Shown: positions 35,096 through 43,689 of the stretch, piece by piece
Layout of the letters: every line of letters begins with the position of its first letter
Position numbering within the stretch: the first letter of the stretch is position 1
Source: CAJXYS01 sp913063035
Lineage (GTDB): Bacteria; Pseudomonadota; Alphaproteobacteria; Rhodobacterales; Rhodobacteraceae
NCBI RefSeq assembly: GCF_050586465.1
Contig: NZ_JBOCEG010000009.1
Span: 62,001 to 126,000 of the forward strand
Direction: 5' to 3'
Length of the DNA: 64,000 bases
Translations under genes and position numbers: made by a program
Notes under the pieces: generated by a model
The model's input: only the letters and a program-made list of their open reading frames with translations
Database searches by the model: none
Told to the model about the DNA's origin: nothing

Positions 35096-36114
35096 AGCTC
35101 TCGAGCCGCGACGCGCTGCGCTATTTCGCCAAACCCGACCCATCGCGCGCCGGGTTGCTGATCCACGGCCCCGACACGATGCGCGTGGCACTGCGCCGCC
35201 AGGAGGTGATCGAGGCCCTGATCGGTCCCGAGGGCGAGGCCGAGATGCGGCTTGCGCGGATCCCCGCCGCGGATCTGCGCCGCGACCCGGCGATGCTGTC
35301 CGATGCGGTCAAGGCGCAGGGGTTTTTCCCTGGCCAGCGCGTGGCCTTCGTCGAAGAGGCCGGCGACGGGCTGGCCAAGGTGATCGGCGCCGCCTTGGAC
35401 GACTGGCGCGAGGGGGACGCCTGCATCGTCGTCACGGCCGGACAGCTCAACGCGCGTTCGGCGCTGCGCAAGCTCTTCGAGGGTCACAAGAACGCCTATG
35501 CGGCGGCGATCTACGCCGATCCGCCATCGCGCGAAGAGATCGAGGCGGCGCTGGGCAAGGCGGGCCTTGCCGATATCGCGCCGGACGCCATGACCGACCT
35601 GACGGCGCTGGCGCGCAGCCTCGATCCGGGTGATTTCCGCCAGACCCTCGAGAAACTGGCGCTCTACAAGCACGGCGATCCGGCCCCCGTCGCCAGCGCC
35701 GACGTCGCGGCCTGCGCCCCCGCGACGACCGAGGCCGGGCTGGACGAGACGCTCGACGTCGTGGCCGAGGGCCGCGTGGCCGAGCTTGGCCCGATGATGC
35801 AGCGCCTCGAGGGGCAGGGGGTGACGCCGATCTCCATCGTGATCGGCGCGACGCGGCACTTCCGGCGGCTGCACGCCGCCGCGGCTGATCCGAAGGGACC
35901 GGAAGCCGGGCTCGCCCGCGCGCGGCCCCCGGTCTTCGGGCCGCGGCGGGACCGGCTGGCGCGGCAGGCCGGGCGCTGGGGAATGCGGCGGCTCGAAGAG
36001 GCGCTGCACCTGCTGGTCGAGACCGATCTCGCGCTCCGCTCCGCGCGGCCGGTCCCGCAGATGGCGATGCTCGAACGGACCCTGATCCGGCTTGCCATGC
36101 TGGCGGGACGCTAG
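35092..36114 (+). CDS. holA: DNA polymerase III subunit delta
   Basis: A 340-residue clamp-loader subunit that opens the beta sliding clamp. The N-terminus begins with the typical LIHGPDTMRVALRRQEVI, the central part has FPGQRVAFVEEAGDGLAKVI, and the C-terminal region RLARQAGRWGMRRLEEALHLLVETDLALRSARP is characteristic of HolA. The usual Walker residues are degenerate, as expected for delta. It is translationally coupled to lptE. Confidence 0.93.
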   Translation: MKLSSRDALRYFAKPDPSRAGLLIHGPDTMRVALRRQEVIEALIGPEGEAEMRLARIPAADLRRDPAMLSDAVKAQGFFPGQRVAFVEEAGDGLAKVIGAALDDWREGDACIVVTAGQLNARSALRKLFEGHKNAYAAAIYADPPSREEIEAALGKAGLADIAPDAMTDLTALARSLDPGDFRQTLEKLALYKHGDPAPVASADVAACAPATTEAGLDETLDVVAEGRVAELGPMMQRLEGQGVTPISIVIGATRHFRRLHAAAADPKGPEAGLARARPPVFGPRRDRLARQAGRWGMRRLEEALHLLVETDLALRSARPVPQMAMLERTLIRLAMLAGR

Positions 36115-36194
36115 AGAACGGGTGACTCCCGGAAAAATCAGCTAGGATCCGACTCGTTTGTTGTGACCTGCGTAACGAGTTTTAGGAGTAGCCC

Positions 36195-36782
36195 ATGTAT
36201 GTCGTCATCGGCGCGACCGCGAGTCGCGCGCTCCGTGTGCTCTGGCTCTTGGAAGAGCTGGGGCTGGAGTATGAGCATCGTCCCGAAGCCCCCCACAGCG
36301 CGGCCGTGCGCGCGCTCGATTCCAGCGGAAAGATCCCGATCCTGCTGGTGGACGGGGTGGTGATGACCGACAGCCTGGCCATCATGACGTTCCTCGCCGA
36401 CCGCCATGGCGCGCTGACCTATCCCGCCGGCACGGTGGAGCGCGGTCTGCAGGATGCGCTGACCTTCCGCATCCTCGACGAGATCGAGGCGGTGATCTGG
36501 ATGGCGGCGCGGCACAGTTTCGTCCTGCCCGTGGAAAAGCGCGTGCCAGAGGTGCTGGACAGTCTCCGGTGGGAGTTCGGCCGCGGCGTGGCGCGGATCG
36601 CCGAGCGGCTTGGCGACGGGCCCTTCCTGATGGGCGCGGAGATGACCGTGCCGGATATCCTCCTGGCGCATTGCGGCCGCTGGGCGGCGCGGGCCAATTT
36701 CGAAATCGAATCACCCGGTCTGAACGCGTTTCTGGCGCGCATGTGGGAACGTTCCGCGTTCAAGCGGGTTATTGACGGGTAG
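36195..36782 (+). CDS. Glutathione S-transferase family protein
   Basis: A 195-residue two-domain GST. The N-terminal thioredoxin-like part (MYVVIGATASRALRVLWLLEELGLEYEH, DSSGKIPILLVDGVVMTDSLAIM) has Ser/Arg in place of a catalytic cysteine. The C-terminal helical domain includes GDGPFLMGAEMTVPDILLAHC. It conjugates or reduces substrates with glutathione; substrate is unknown. AGGAG is 7 bases upstream. A 7-bp inverted repeat ACTCGTT/AACGAGT (36152-36158 and 36174-36180) lies just before the start and may be a leader hairpin or operator. Confidence 0.9.
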   Translation: MYVVIGATASRALRVLWLLEELGLEYEHRPEAPHSAAVRALDSSGKIPILLVDGVVMTDSLAIMTFLADRHGALTYPAGTVERGLQDALTFRILDEIEAVIWMAARHSFVLPVEKRVPEVLDSLRWEFGRGVARIAERLGDGPFLMGAEMTVPDILLAHCGRWAARANFEIESPGLNAFLARMWERSAFKRVIDG

Positions 36783-36827
36783 CCTTGGGGCGCCGGTGCC
36801 CTAGGGTCATGTCCGAAAGGAGGGCAC

Positions 36828-37787
36828 ATGGGCCTTATGATAGACGGGGTCTATCATGCAGAAGACCCCGGACCGGATACGACGGCGCAGGGCGCGTTTC
36901 GCCGTGCGGACAGCACGATCCGCAACTGGATCACGCGCGACGGGCGCGCCGGCCCGACGGGCGCGGGCGGGTTCACCCCCGATCCCGGGCGCTATCACCT
37001 GTATCTTGCCTGGAACTGCCCCTGGGCGCACCGGGCGTTCCTGACGCGGATGATAAAATGGCTGGAGGACGCGATCACCGTCTCCTTCGCCCGTCCGCGC
37101 CGGACCGAGGATGGCTGGGTCTTCGACGACGACGGGCCCTATGCGGATCCCTTGATGGGTGCACGGGCGCTGCACGAGGTCTATGCGCGCCACGATCAAC
37201 CCTATACCGGCCGGGTCACCGTGCCCGTTCTCTGGGACCGCGAGTCGGGGCGGATCGTCTCGAACGAGTCGGCGGATATGGTGCAGATGCTCGACGCCGC
37301 CTTCGATGGCGGCCCGTCGCTGCGCCCGGATGACCTCGCCGCGGATATCGATGCCTGGAACGCGCTGATTTATCCGACCCTCAACAACGGGGTCTACCGG
37401 GCCGGTTTCGCCCGCACGCAGGCGGCCTATGATGCCGCCGTGGCCGAGGTGTTCGACACGCTCGACCGGATCGAGGCGCAGCTGGGGCGGACCCGCTACC
37501 TGACCGGCGACCGCTTCACCGAGGCCGATCTCAGGCTCTTTCCGACGCTGGCGCGCTTCGACGTGGCCTATCACTACGCGTTCAAGTGCAATATCCGGCG
37601 GGTGTCGGACTATCCGAACCTCTGGGGCTATGCGCGCGAGATCTACCAGATGCCCGGTGTCGCCGGGACGGTGGATTTCGACATCTACAAGCGCGGCTAC
37701 TTCTCGCCGTCGGAGTTGCGCAACCCGCTCGGCATCGTGCCGGCAGGCCCGGTCATCGACTGGACGGTTCCGCACGGCCGGGGCTGA
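36828..37787 (+). CDS. Glutathionyl-hydroquinone reductase (Xi-class GST, YqjG/Ecm4-like)
   Basis: A 319-residue Xi-class glutathione transferase that reduces glutathionyl-hydroquinones. The catalytic Cys64 is in WNCPWAHRAFL, the hallmark of the class. IVSNESADMVQML and the C-terminal helix block RTRYLTGDRFTEADLRLFPTLARFDVAYHYAFKCNIRRVSDYPNL are highly conserved in this family. It follows another GST by 45 bp. The 3' end overlaps the convergent flavoprotein gene by 35 bp. Confidence 0.92.
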   Translation: MGLMIDGVYHAEDPGPDTTAQGAFRRADSTIRNWITRDGRAGPTGAGGFTPDPGRYHLYLAWNCPWAHRAFLTRMIKWLEDAITVSFARPRRTEDGWVFDDDGPYADPLMGARALHEVYARHDQPYTGRVTVPVLWDRESGRIVSNESADMVQMLDAAFDGGPSLRPDDLAADIDAWNALIYPTLNNGVYRAGFARTQAAYDAAVAEVFDTLDRIEAQLGRTRYLTGDRFTEADLRLFPTLARFDVAYHYAFKCNIRRVSDYPNLWGYAREIYQMPGVAGTVDFDIYKRGYFSPSELRNPLGIVPAGPVIDWTVPHGRG

Positions 37788-38988
37788 GCGCCCAGGCGGC
37801 CGCGTGTCGCCCGGCCCAGAGGCCGGTGGCGAAACAGCCGGTCAGCAGGTACCCCCCGGTGGGCGCTTCCCAGTCCAGCATCTCGCCCGCGACGAAGACG
37901 CCGGGCAGGGCGTGCAGCATCAGGCCCGGATCCACCGAGTCCGCGCGCACGCCGCCCGCGGTGGAAATCGCCTCGTCCATCGGGCGCGGCCCGTCATGCG
38001 CGACTGGCAGCGCCTTGATCAACCGCGCAAGCGCGGCGGGATCGTCCGGCAGCGGACGTCCGAACTCCATCAGGAGCGCCCGTTTCGCCGGGGCGAGGCC
38101 AAGCGCCTTGCGCAGATGATTGGCAAGGCTCGACTTGCCGCGCGGGCGTGACAGCCGGTGCGCGGCCTCTTCCACCGCGAGATCCGGGGCGAGATCGATC
38201 GCAAGCGCGGCACCGTCGCGCAGCGCGCGGCTGACGGCGTAGATGCCGCCCCCCTCGAGACCACGTTCGGAGATCACGTATTCGCCCCGCCGGGTCACGC
38301 GGCCCGCGCGCAAGGCCGTGGCCTTGACCGGCAGGCCGAAATGGGGGCGCATATGCGCGGACCACCGGACCGAGATCCCCATGTTGGCGGGGCGGAAAGG
38401 CGCGATCCCGACGCCCTTTTCGGAAAGCCAGGGCGCCCAGGCGCCGTCCGACCCGAGCCGCGCCCAGCTGGCCCCGCCCAGCGCAAGCACGGTGACGGCG
38501 GGCCGCAGCACGTGGTGCCCGCCCGGGGTCGTGAAGGCCAGCGCGTCGCCCTCCCAGCCGGTCCAGCGCCAGCGGGTGCGCAGGGTGACGCCCTTGTCCG
38601 CCAGCCGTGCGAGCCAGGCGCGCAGCAGCGGCGAGGCCTTCATGGCCGTCGGGAACACGCGCCCGGACGAACCGGTAAAGACCTCCTGGCCCAGCTGACG
38701 CGCCCAGTCCTGCACCGCCTCGGGGCCGCAGGCGTCGAGCATCGGCGCGAGCCAGCCCGCCGCCTCTGCATAGGCGGCGCGGAAGCGGGGCGCCGGCTCT
38801 TGCTTGGTCAGGTTCAGTCCCGATTTGCCGGCCATCAGGAATTTCCGCGCGGGCGACGGTTTGGCCTCGGCCACGGTCACGGCCATCCCAGCATCGGCGA
38901 GAGCCTCGGCGGCCATGAGCCCGGCCGGCCCCGCCCCGATCACCATTGCCGCGGTCCGCGCGCCGCGCTCTTGTCGATTGCCAGCCAT
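37753..38988 (-). CDS. FAD-dependent oxidoreductase of the HI0933/BaiN family (TIGR03862-type)
   Basis: A 411-residue flavoprotein. The FAD motif VIGAGPAGLMAAEALADAGM is near residue 15. KFLMAGKSGLNLTK, GSSGRVFPTAMKASPLLRAW, the VLALGGASWARLGSDGAW loop and GEMLDWEAPTGGYLL at the end define the HI0933-like family, and the variant matches the TIGR03862 subgroup. Function is unknown; some relatives reduce bile acids or act in aminoglycoside resistance. The ATG at 38988 follows GGAG; an upstream GTG at 39009 is less likely. Confidence 0.86.
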   Translation of the reverse strand: MAGNRQERGARTAAMVIGAGPAGLMAAEALADAGMAVTVAEAKPSPARKFLMAGKSGLNLTKQEPAPRFRAAYAEAAGWLAPMLDACGPEAVQDWARQLGQEVFTGSSGRVFPTAMKASPLLRAWLARLADKGVTLRTRWRWTGWEGDALAFTTPGGHHVLRPAVTVLALGGASWARLGSDGAWAPWLSEKGVGIAPFRPANMGISVRWSAHMRPHFGLPVKATALRAGRVTRRGEYVISERGLEGGGIYAVSRALRDGAALAIDLAPDLAVEEAAHRLSRPRGKSSLANHLRKALGLAPAKRALLMEFGRPLPDDPAALARLIKALPVAHDGPRPMDEAISTAGGVRADSVDPGLMLHALPGVFVAGEMLDWEAPTGGYLLTGCFATGLWAGRHAAAWALSPGRAEPSSR

Positions 38989-39035
38989 GGCTCCATCCTC
39001 TTTCACCACCGTCCCCGCTTGGCAAGGAGGCGTTG

Positions 39036-39344
39036 ATGTCCGACGCGGCGCCGCAAGATCCCGTCTGCCCGCTTTGCGGCCGCCCGATCACATCCGGCGC
39101 GCGCCGGTCGCTGCACCACCTTGTTCCCAGGCTGAAAGGGGGAAAGCACGGGCCCGTGGTGGCGCTGCACCAGATCTGCCACAACGAGATCCACGCCACG
39201 CTGACCGAGGCCGAGCTGGCCCGGGATTACAACACGATTGCAGCGCTCCGCGCCCATCCGCGGCTGGCCAGGTTCATCCGCTGGGTGGCGAAACGCCCGC
39301 CGGAGTTTCACTCCAGGACACCGGGGCGGCGGCGGAAACGCTAG
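39036..39344 (+). CDS. Small HNH endonuclease-like protein
   Basis: A 102-residue protein. The N-terminal CPLCGRPI supplies a zinc-type cysteine pair. SLHHLVPRLKGGKHGPVVALHQICHNEIHATLTEAELA (about 28-65) has the HH...N...H pattern of HNH nucleases, with a second cysteine at ICHNEIH. The tail is Arg-rich. A near-perfect AAGGAGG lies 5 bases upstream. The gene is chromosomally conserved in Rhodobacterales rather than mobile-looking. Its stop shares CTAG with the convergent lpxK. DNA cleavage is inferred, not shown. Confidence 0.82.
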   Translation: MSDAAPQDPVCPLCGRPITSGARRSLHHLVPRLKGGKHGPVVALHQICHNEIHATLTEAELARDYNTIAALRAHPRLARFIRWVAKRPPEFHSRTPGRRRKR

Positions 39345-40330
39345 ATCCCGCTGATCCCGGCCTTTTCCAGGAGGGCATCGAGCGGCTCCCAGTCGGTGAT
39401 CTCCAGGCGCACGGGCAGGGTCAAGACCTTCTGGCGAAAGCTGGCGGGCAGGCGCACGGCGTCCTTTTCCGTCGTGACCAACTGGGCGTTGCGAAGCTTC
39501 GCCTCGGAGTCCAGGCGTGCCATCAGGCCCGCCGTCAGGGCCTGGTGATCGTCGAGCGCCACGGTGCGGATCAATTCGGCCCCGAGCCCGCGCAGCGTGG
39601 CAAAGAACTTCTCGGGATGGCCGATCCCGGCGAAGGCCAGCACGCGCAGCCCGTCCCAATCCATCCCGGTTCGCAGCGGCACGAGCTGCCCGTGCAGGTG
39701 CGGAACCGCGACCGCCCGGCCCCAGTCGCCGGCGAAGCGTGCCTGTGCGTCCGGCCCGCCGATCGACAGCAGCGCGTCGGCCCGGGCCATGCCCGCGGGC
39801 ACCGGCTCGCGCAGGGGGCCGGCCGGCAGCACCCGTCCATTGCCGAAGCCCCGGGCCGCGTCCACGACGACCAGCGATACGTCCTTGACCAGCGCGGGGT
39901 TCTGGAACCCGTCATCGAGCAGGATGACATCGGCGCCGGCGCCTGCCGCCGCGCGGGCGCCCGCCGCCCGGTCGCGCGCCACCCAGACCGGGGCGAAGGC
40001 GGCCAGAAGCAGCGGCTCGTCCCCGACATCCTCGGCCCGGTGGCGGGCAGGATCGACCCGGACCGGCCCGGCGAGGCGCCCGCCATGTCCGCGGCTGACG
40101 ACCTGCGGTGTCCGTCCCGCGGCGTTCAGCCGCTCGAGCAGGGCGATCACGGTCGGTGTCTTGCCGGTGCCCCCGGCATTGATGTTGCCCACGCAGATCA
40201 CGGGCACGCCGACCCGTGTGCCGGGCCGGGCCACGCGTCGCCGGGTCGCGGCGGCATAGATCGCCCCGAGCGGCGCGAGCAGGGTGGACAACAGCCCCGG
40301 CGCACGGTGCCAGAAGCGCGGCGCCCGCAT
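39341..40330 (-). CDS. lpxK: Tetraacyldisaccharide 4'-kinase
   Basis: A 329-residue membrane-associated kinase that phosphorylates the lipid A disaccharide. The P-loop is GNINAGGTGKTPTVIAL near residue 47. VVSRGHGGR, GDEPLLLAAFAPVWVARDRA and DVILLDDGFQNPALVKD are LpxK blocks. It overlaps the waaA stop by one base (TGATG), so lipid A phosphorylation and Kdo addition genes are coupled: DUF4170, waaA, lpxK in one leftward operon. Confidence 0.94.
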   Translation of the reverse strand: MRAPRFWHRAPGLLSTLLAPLGAIYAAATRRRVARPGTRVGVPVICVGNINAGGTGKTPTVIALLERLNAAGRTPQVVSRGHGGRLAGPVRVDPARHRAEDVGDEPLLLAAFAPVWVARDRAAGARAAAGAGADVILLDDGFQNPALVKDVSLVVVDAARGFGNGRVLPAGPLREPVPAGMARADALLSIGGPDAQARFAGDWGRAVAVPHLHGQLVPLRTGMDWDGLRVLAFAGIGHPEKFFATLRGLGAELIRTVALDDHQALTAGLMARLDSEAKLRNAQLVTTEKDAVRLPASFRQKVLTLPVRLEITDWEPLDALLEKAGISGI

Positions 40331-41622
40331 CAGGTATCGGCCCCGGGTGCGGGCAGCCGGGCGAGTAGAACCTCGAGCGTGCGCTCGGTGACCTCGGCCC
40401 CGCTGGAGCAGACCTCCCAGGCGGCATGGGCCAGCTCGGCGGCGCGATCCGGCGCGAGGGCTTCCGACAGCGCGCGGGCGAGGCTGTCGGCATCCCGGAC
40501 CTCCATCGTCGCGCCGGCCTCGGCGAGCCGGGCATAGACATCTGCGAAATTCACCACATGGGGACCATGCAGGATCGCGGATCCCAGCGCCGCGGGTTCG
40601 AACGGGTTGTGCCCGCCAATCTCGACGAGCGAGCCGCCGAGGAAGCTGACCGGGGCCAGCCGGTACCAAAGCCCCATCTCCCCGAGCGTGTCGGCGACGT
40701 AGATCTGGGTCTCGTCGGTCGGCACCTCGCCAAGCGACCGGCGCGTGACGTCCCATCCGCCGGACCTGAGGGTCGCGGCGATTGCGGTGCCGCGTTCCGG
40801 GTGGCGGGGCGCAATAATGAGCAGGAGGCGCCGGGCGGTGCGTCCGGCCGCGGCATGGGCCTCGACGACGATCTCTTCCTCGCCCGGGTGGGTCGAGGCG
40901 GCCAGCCAGACCGGCCGCCCGGCCAGCCGGGACGCCATGGTGGTGCGCTCGGTCTCGTCGCAGGGCAGCGCGGCGGAGCCTTCCTTGAGCGTGCCGATGA
41001 CCTCGACCCGGTCGCGGGGCAGGCCGAGTCGGCGCAGGTGGCCCGCGGTCTGGGTGTCCTGCGCGAGCACATGGTCGAAGCGCGTCAGGAGCGACTTGGC
41101 GAACCCGGGCAGCCAGCGCCAGCGGTCGTGGCTCTTTTCCGAGAGCCGGGCGTTGACCAGCACCATCGGAATGCCGCGGCGATGGGTCTCGACCATCAGC
41201 CGCGGCCAGAACTCGCTCTCCGTCCACACCGCGAGATCGGGCTGCCAGTGATCGAGAAACCGCACCACGGCGCGCCGCGTATCGACGGGAATGAACTGGT
41301 GAATCGTGCGGGGCGGCATGCGGCTCGCCAGCACAGAGGCCGAGGTCACGGTGCCGGTCGTCACGAGGAAGCTCGCCTCCGGACGGGCCTCGCCCAGCTT
41401 GCGGATCAGCTCCAGCAGCGACAGGGTCTCGCCGACGCTTGCGGCATGGAACCAGGCCAGCGGGCCGTCCGGCCGGGGCTGGCCGGCGTCGCCGAGTCGC
41501 TCGGAGAGCCGTTCCGGGTCTTCCTTGCCCGCCGCGAGCCGCCGGTCGAGCAGTCGCCGGGCATAGCCGTCTGCCCGTGCGGAGAAGGCGAGGTAGAAGG
41601 CAAGACCCAGCGACCGGCCCAT
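40330..41622 (-). CDS. waaA: 3-deoxy-D-manno-octulosonic acid (Kdo) transferase
   Basis: A 430-residue GT30 enzyme that adds Kdo to lipid IVA. It has the N-terminal anchor MGRSLGLAFYLAFSARADGYARRLL. WFHAASVGETLSLLELIRKL contains the catalytic Glu. WTESEFWPRLMVETHRRGIPMVLVNARLSEKSHDRWRW and FLGGSLVEIGGHNPFEPAALG are GT-B and donor-binding motifs. It lies 11 bp after the DUF4170 gene. Confidence 0.94.
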   Translation of the reverse strand: MGRSLGLAFYLAFSARADGYARRLLDRRLAAGKEDPERLSERLGDAGQPRPDGPLAWFHAASVGETLSLLELIRKLGEARPEASFLVTTGTVTSASVLASRMPPRTIHQFIPVDTRRAVVRFLDHWQPDLAVWTESEFWPRLMVETHRRGIPMVLVNARLSEKSHDRWRWLPGFAKSLLTRFDHVLAQDTQTAGHLRRLGLPRDRVEVIGTLKEGSAALPCDETERTTMASRLAGRPVWLAASTHPGEEEIVVEAHAAAGRTARRLLLIIAPRHPERGTAIAATLRSGGWDVTRRSLGEVPTDETQIYVADTLGEMGLWYRLAPVSFLGGSLVEIGGHNPFEPAALGSAILHGPHVVNFADVYARLAEAGATMEVRDADSLARALSEALAPDRAAELAHAAWEVCSSGAEVTERTLEVLLARLPAPGADT

Positions 41623-41633
41623 CGCGCGCGGCC

Positions 41634-41879
41634 TTAGCTGCCGAGTTCCTCGGTCGGGCCGGCCTCGCGCTCTTCGTCGCGCAGGCGATGCAGATGGGCG
41701 ATGAAATAGCGCATATGCGCATTGTCGACCGTGCGCTGCGCCTCGGATTTCCAGGCGTTGTAGGCGGAGTCGTAGTCGGGGAAGATGCCCACGATATGGA
41801 TGTCGTCGACATTCTTGAAGACGCTGCTGGACGGGGTCACGAGCTCACCGCCGAAGACGAGATGCAGGCGCTGTGCCAT
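41634..41879 (-). CDS. DUF4170 protein
   Basis: An 81-residue protein (MAQRLHLVFGGELVTPSSS, FKNVDDIHIVGIFPDYDSAYNAWKSEAQRTVDNAHMRYFIAHLHRL) of the alphaproteobacterial DUF4170 family. It almost always sits upstream of waaA, as here. The function is unknown, and the linkage implies a role tied to Kdo-lipid A. The ATG at 41877-41879 follows GGAG; the longer frame to 41945 has no such site. Confidence 0.87.
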   Translation of the reverse strand: MAQRLHLVFGGELVTPSSSVFKNVDDIHIVGIFPDYDSAYNAWKSEAQRTVDNAHMRYFIAHLHRLRDEEREAGPTEELGS

Positions 41880-41976
41880 TGGGATTCTCCACCGTTTCGA
41901 GGTTGCGCGCACCCTAAAGGAACGCCCGTCGGGGTCAAGGCGCACAGCCTGCCGGCGCGGGGCCGGCGATCCGGCT

Positions 41977-41998
41977 TAGATGAAGTTTTCATGACAAT
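41977..41998 (-). promoter_or_regulatory. Weak Pho box-like sequence upstream of the pstB-like gene
   Basis: Read on the - strand, TTGTCATGAAA is followed at an 11-base period by ACTTCATCTAA. The first half is close to the PhoB half-site CTGTCATAAAT, the second matches only in TCAT. It lies 85 bp before the pstB-like start codon. Low confidence. Confidence 0.25.
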
Positions 41999-42082
41999 TC
42001 GACGGGATTGATCCAGCGCAAACCGCCCTGGCCCGGGGCAGGTCATCCTTTTCCGGGTAACGGTACTGGAGGAGATGTCGAG

Positions 42083-42904
42083 ATGCTGGATTCCGGACGA
42101 GCCCCGGCCAAGGCCGACCCGCGCCCGTCGCATGGCCGTAACGCGCCGCCCTTGATCGAGGTGGCGGATCTCGATCTCTGGTATGGCGAGACCCATGCGC
42201 TGAAGAATGTCACCTTCGACGTCTACCCGCAGGAAATCCTGGCCTTCATCGGCCCGTCAGGCTGCGGCAAGACCACCGCGCTCAAGACGCTCAACCGGAT
42301 GCATGACGGCAACCCGGATGTGCGCATCACCGGACGCATCACCATGAGCGGCGCGGATATCAACGCGCCCGAGGTGGACCCGCCGCTGCACCGCAAGCGC
42401 TTCGGCTGGGTGGCGCAGAAGCCCAACCCCTTTGCCCGTTCCATCTACGAGAACGTCGCCTATGGCGCGCGGCTTCACGGCCTGGTCGACACCGGCGCCG
42501 AGATGGATGCCTGGGTCGAGCACTGCCTGCGCCGGGCGCATCTCTGGGACGAGGTGAAGGATCACCTGCACGATCAGTCCGGGTTCGACCTCAGTGGCGG
42601 GCAGCAACAGCGGCTCTGCGTGGCACGTGCGATCGGCACCGATCCCGAGGTTCTTCTGATGGACGAGCCGACGGGATCCATCGACCCCATCGCCACGGCA
42701 CGGCTCGAGGAGCTGATGATGGAGCTGCGCGTCGATCACAGCATCGTGGTGGTGACCCATTCCATGATGGAAGCGCGCCGGGTCGCTGACCGGGTGGCGC
42801 ATTTCCATCTCGGTGAATTGCTGGAGATCGGACCGACCGAGCAGGTCTTCCTCGATCCGCGGAACCCGGAGACGCGGCGTTTCGTCGAGGGCAAATCCGG
42901 CTGA
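42083..42904 (+). CDS. PstB-like phosphate ABC transporter ATP-binding protein (orphan)
   Basis: A 273-residue ABC ATPase most similar in motif order to PstB. It has GPSGCGKTTALKTLNRMHDGN as Walker A, FGWVAQKPNPFARSIYENVAYG as the PstB-specific Q-loop region, DLSGGQQQRL as signature and LLMDEP as Walker B. The D-loop region reads TGSIDPIATAR, where typical PstB has CSALDPIATA. No pstS, pstC, pstA or phoU gene is next to it. It may energise a distant Pst permease or a related substrate. The ATG follows GGAGGAG. Confidence 0.82.
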   Translation: MLDSGRAPAKADPRPSHGRNAPPLIEVADLDLWYGETHALKNVTFDVYPQEILAFIGPSGCGKTTALKTLNRMHDGNPDVRITGRITMSGADINAPEVDPPLHRKRFGWVAQKPNPFARSIYENVAYGARLHGLVDTGAEMDAWVEHCLRRAHLWDEVKDHLHDQSGFDLSGGQQQRLCVARAIGTDPEVLLMDEPTGSIDPIATARLEELMMELRVDHSIVVVTHSMMEARRVADRVAHFHLGELLEIGPTEQVFLDPRNPETRRFVEGKSG

Positions 42905-42915
42905 GCGACCGGCTG

Positions 42916-43689
42916 TCAGCGCAGCCGGGCCAGCAGCCCCGCATGCACCGCCGGCGCGCCGGCGACCAGCCCGGGATGGCGCGGGTCCGGTTCGTTGAAG
43001 CGCAGCGGCGCCCCGAACCGGTCGGTGACCCGGGCGCCGGCCTCCGAAAGGATCAGCGCCCCGGCGGCGATGTCCCATTCCCAGCTGGGCCGCAGCGTGA
43101 CCATGCCGTCGAAGCGGCCCTCGGCCACGAGGCACAGGCGATAGGCCAGGGACGGCCGGTGATGGCGGGTGACCTTCGGCACCCCGCCCGGCCAGAGCTC
43201 GGGGGCGAGTTGCGGCCGGCCGGCGAGGATGTCTGCGCCGTCAAGCTCGGCCCGGTCGCTGGCCCGGATCGGTCGGCCGTTGAGCCGCCCGCCGCCGCCC
43301 AGCTCTGCCTCGTAGAGCTTGTCCATCAGCGGCAGGCACACCACCCCGGCCGTGACCCGGCCGTCCTCGACCACGGCCAGCGCGTGGGCAAAGGCACGCT
43401 GGCCGTCGATGAAGGCGCGCGTCCCGTCGATCGGATCGACGATGAACAGCCGGCGCGCCCCGAGCCGCCGCGTATCGTCGTCGGTTTCCTCCGACAGCCA
43501 GCCATATCCGGGCCGCGCCGCGAGCAGGTCTGCCCGGAGCATCCGATCTATCTCGAGATCGGCCTCGGTCACCGGCCCGTGGCCGCCGCCCTTGTCCCAG
43601 ATCTGCGGACCCTGCCGGAAATGGCGGGTGGCGATACGGCCCGCGGCAGCGGCCGCGTCGCGCAACAGGGCGAGGTCACTCCCCGGCAA
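42916..43689 (-). CDS. cysQ: 3'(2'),5'-bisphosphate nucleotidase / inositol monophosphatase family
   Basis: A 257-residue Mg-dependent phosphatase, CysQ-like, recycling PAP from sulfate activation. Motif 1 LFIVDPIDGTRAFIDG near residue 82 and motif 2 WEWDIAAGALILSEAGARV near 207 hold the metal ligands; WLSEETDDDTRR precedes. The start is a TTG at 43687-43689 preceded by GAGGG, and it overlaps the pmbA 3' end by 14 bases. Distinguishing CysQ from inositol monophosphatase needs assay, but the ADP-ribose-like extra elements of SuhB are absent. Confidence 0.83.
   Translation of the reverse strand: MPGSDLALLRDAAAAAGRIATRHFRQGPQIWDKGGGHGPVTEADLEIDRMLRADLLAARPGYGWLSEETDDDTRRLGARRLFIVDPIDGTRAFIDGQRAFAHALAVVEDGRVTAGVVCLPLMDKLYEAELGGGGRLNGRPIRASDRAELDGADILAGRPQLAPELWPGGVPKVTRHHRPSLAYRLCLVAEGRFDGMVTLRPSWEWDIAAGALILSEAGARVTDRFGAPLRFNEPDPRHPGLVAGAPAVHAGLLARLR

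Noticed and set aside
39036..39344. HNH gene as a mobile or homing endonuclease
   Set aside because: Codon use matches neighbours, it has a near-perfect ribosome-binding site, no intron or intein and it sits neatly between core genes with a shared stop.
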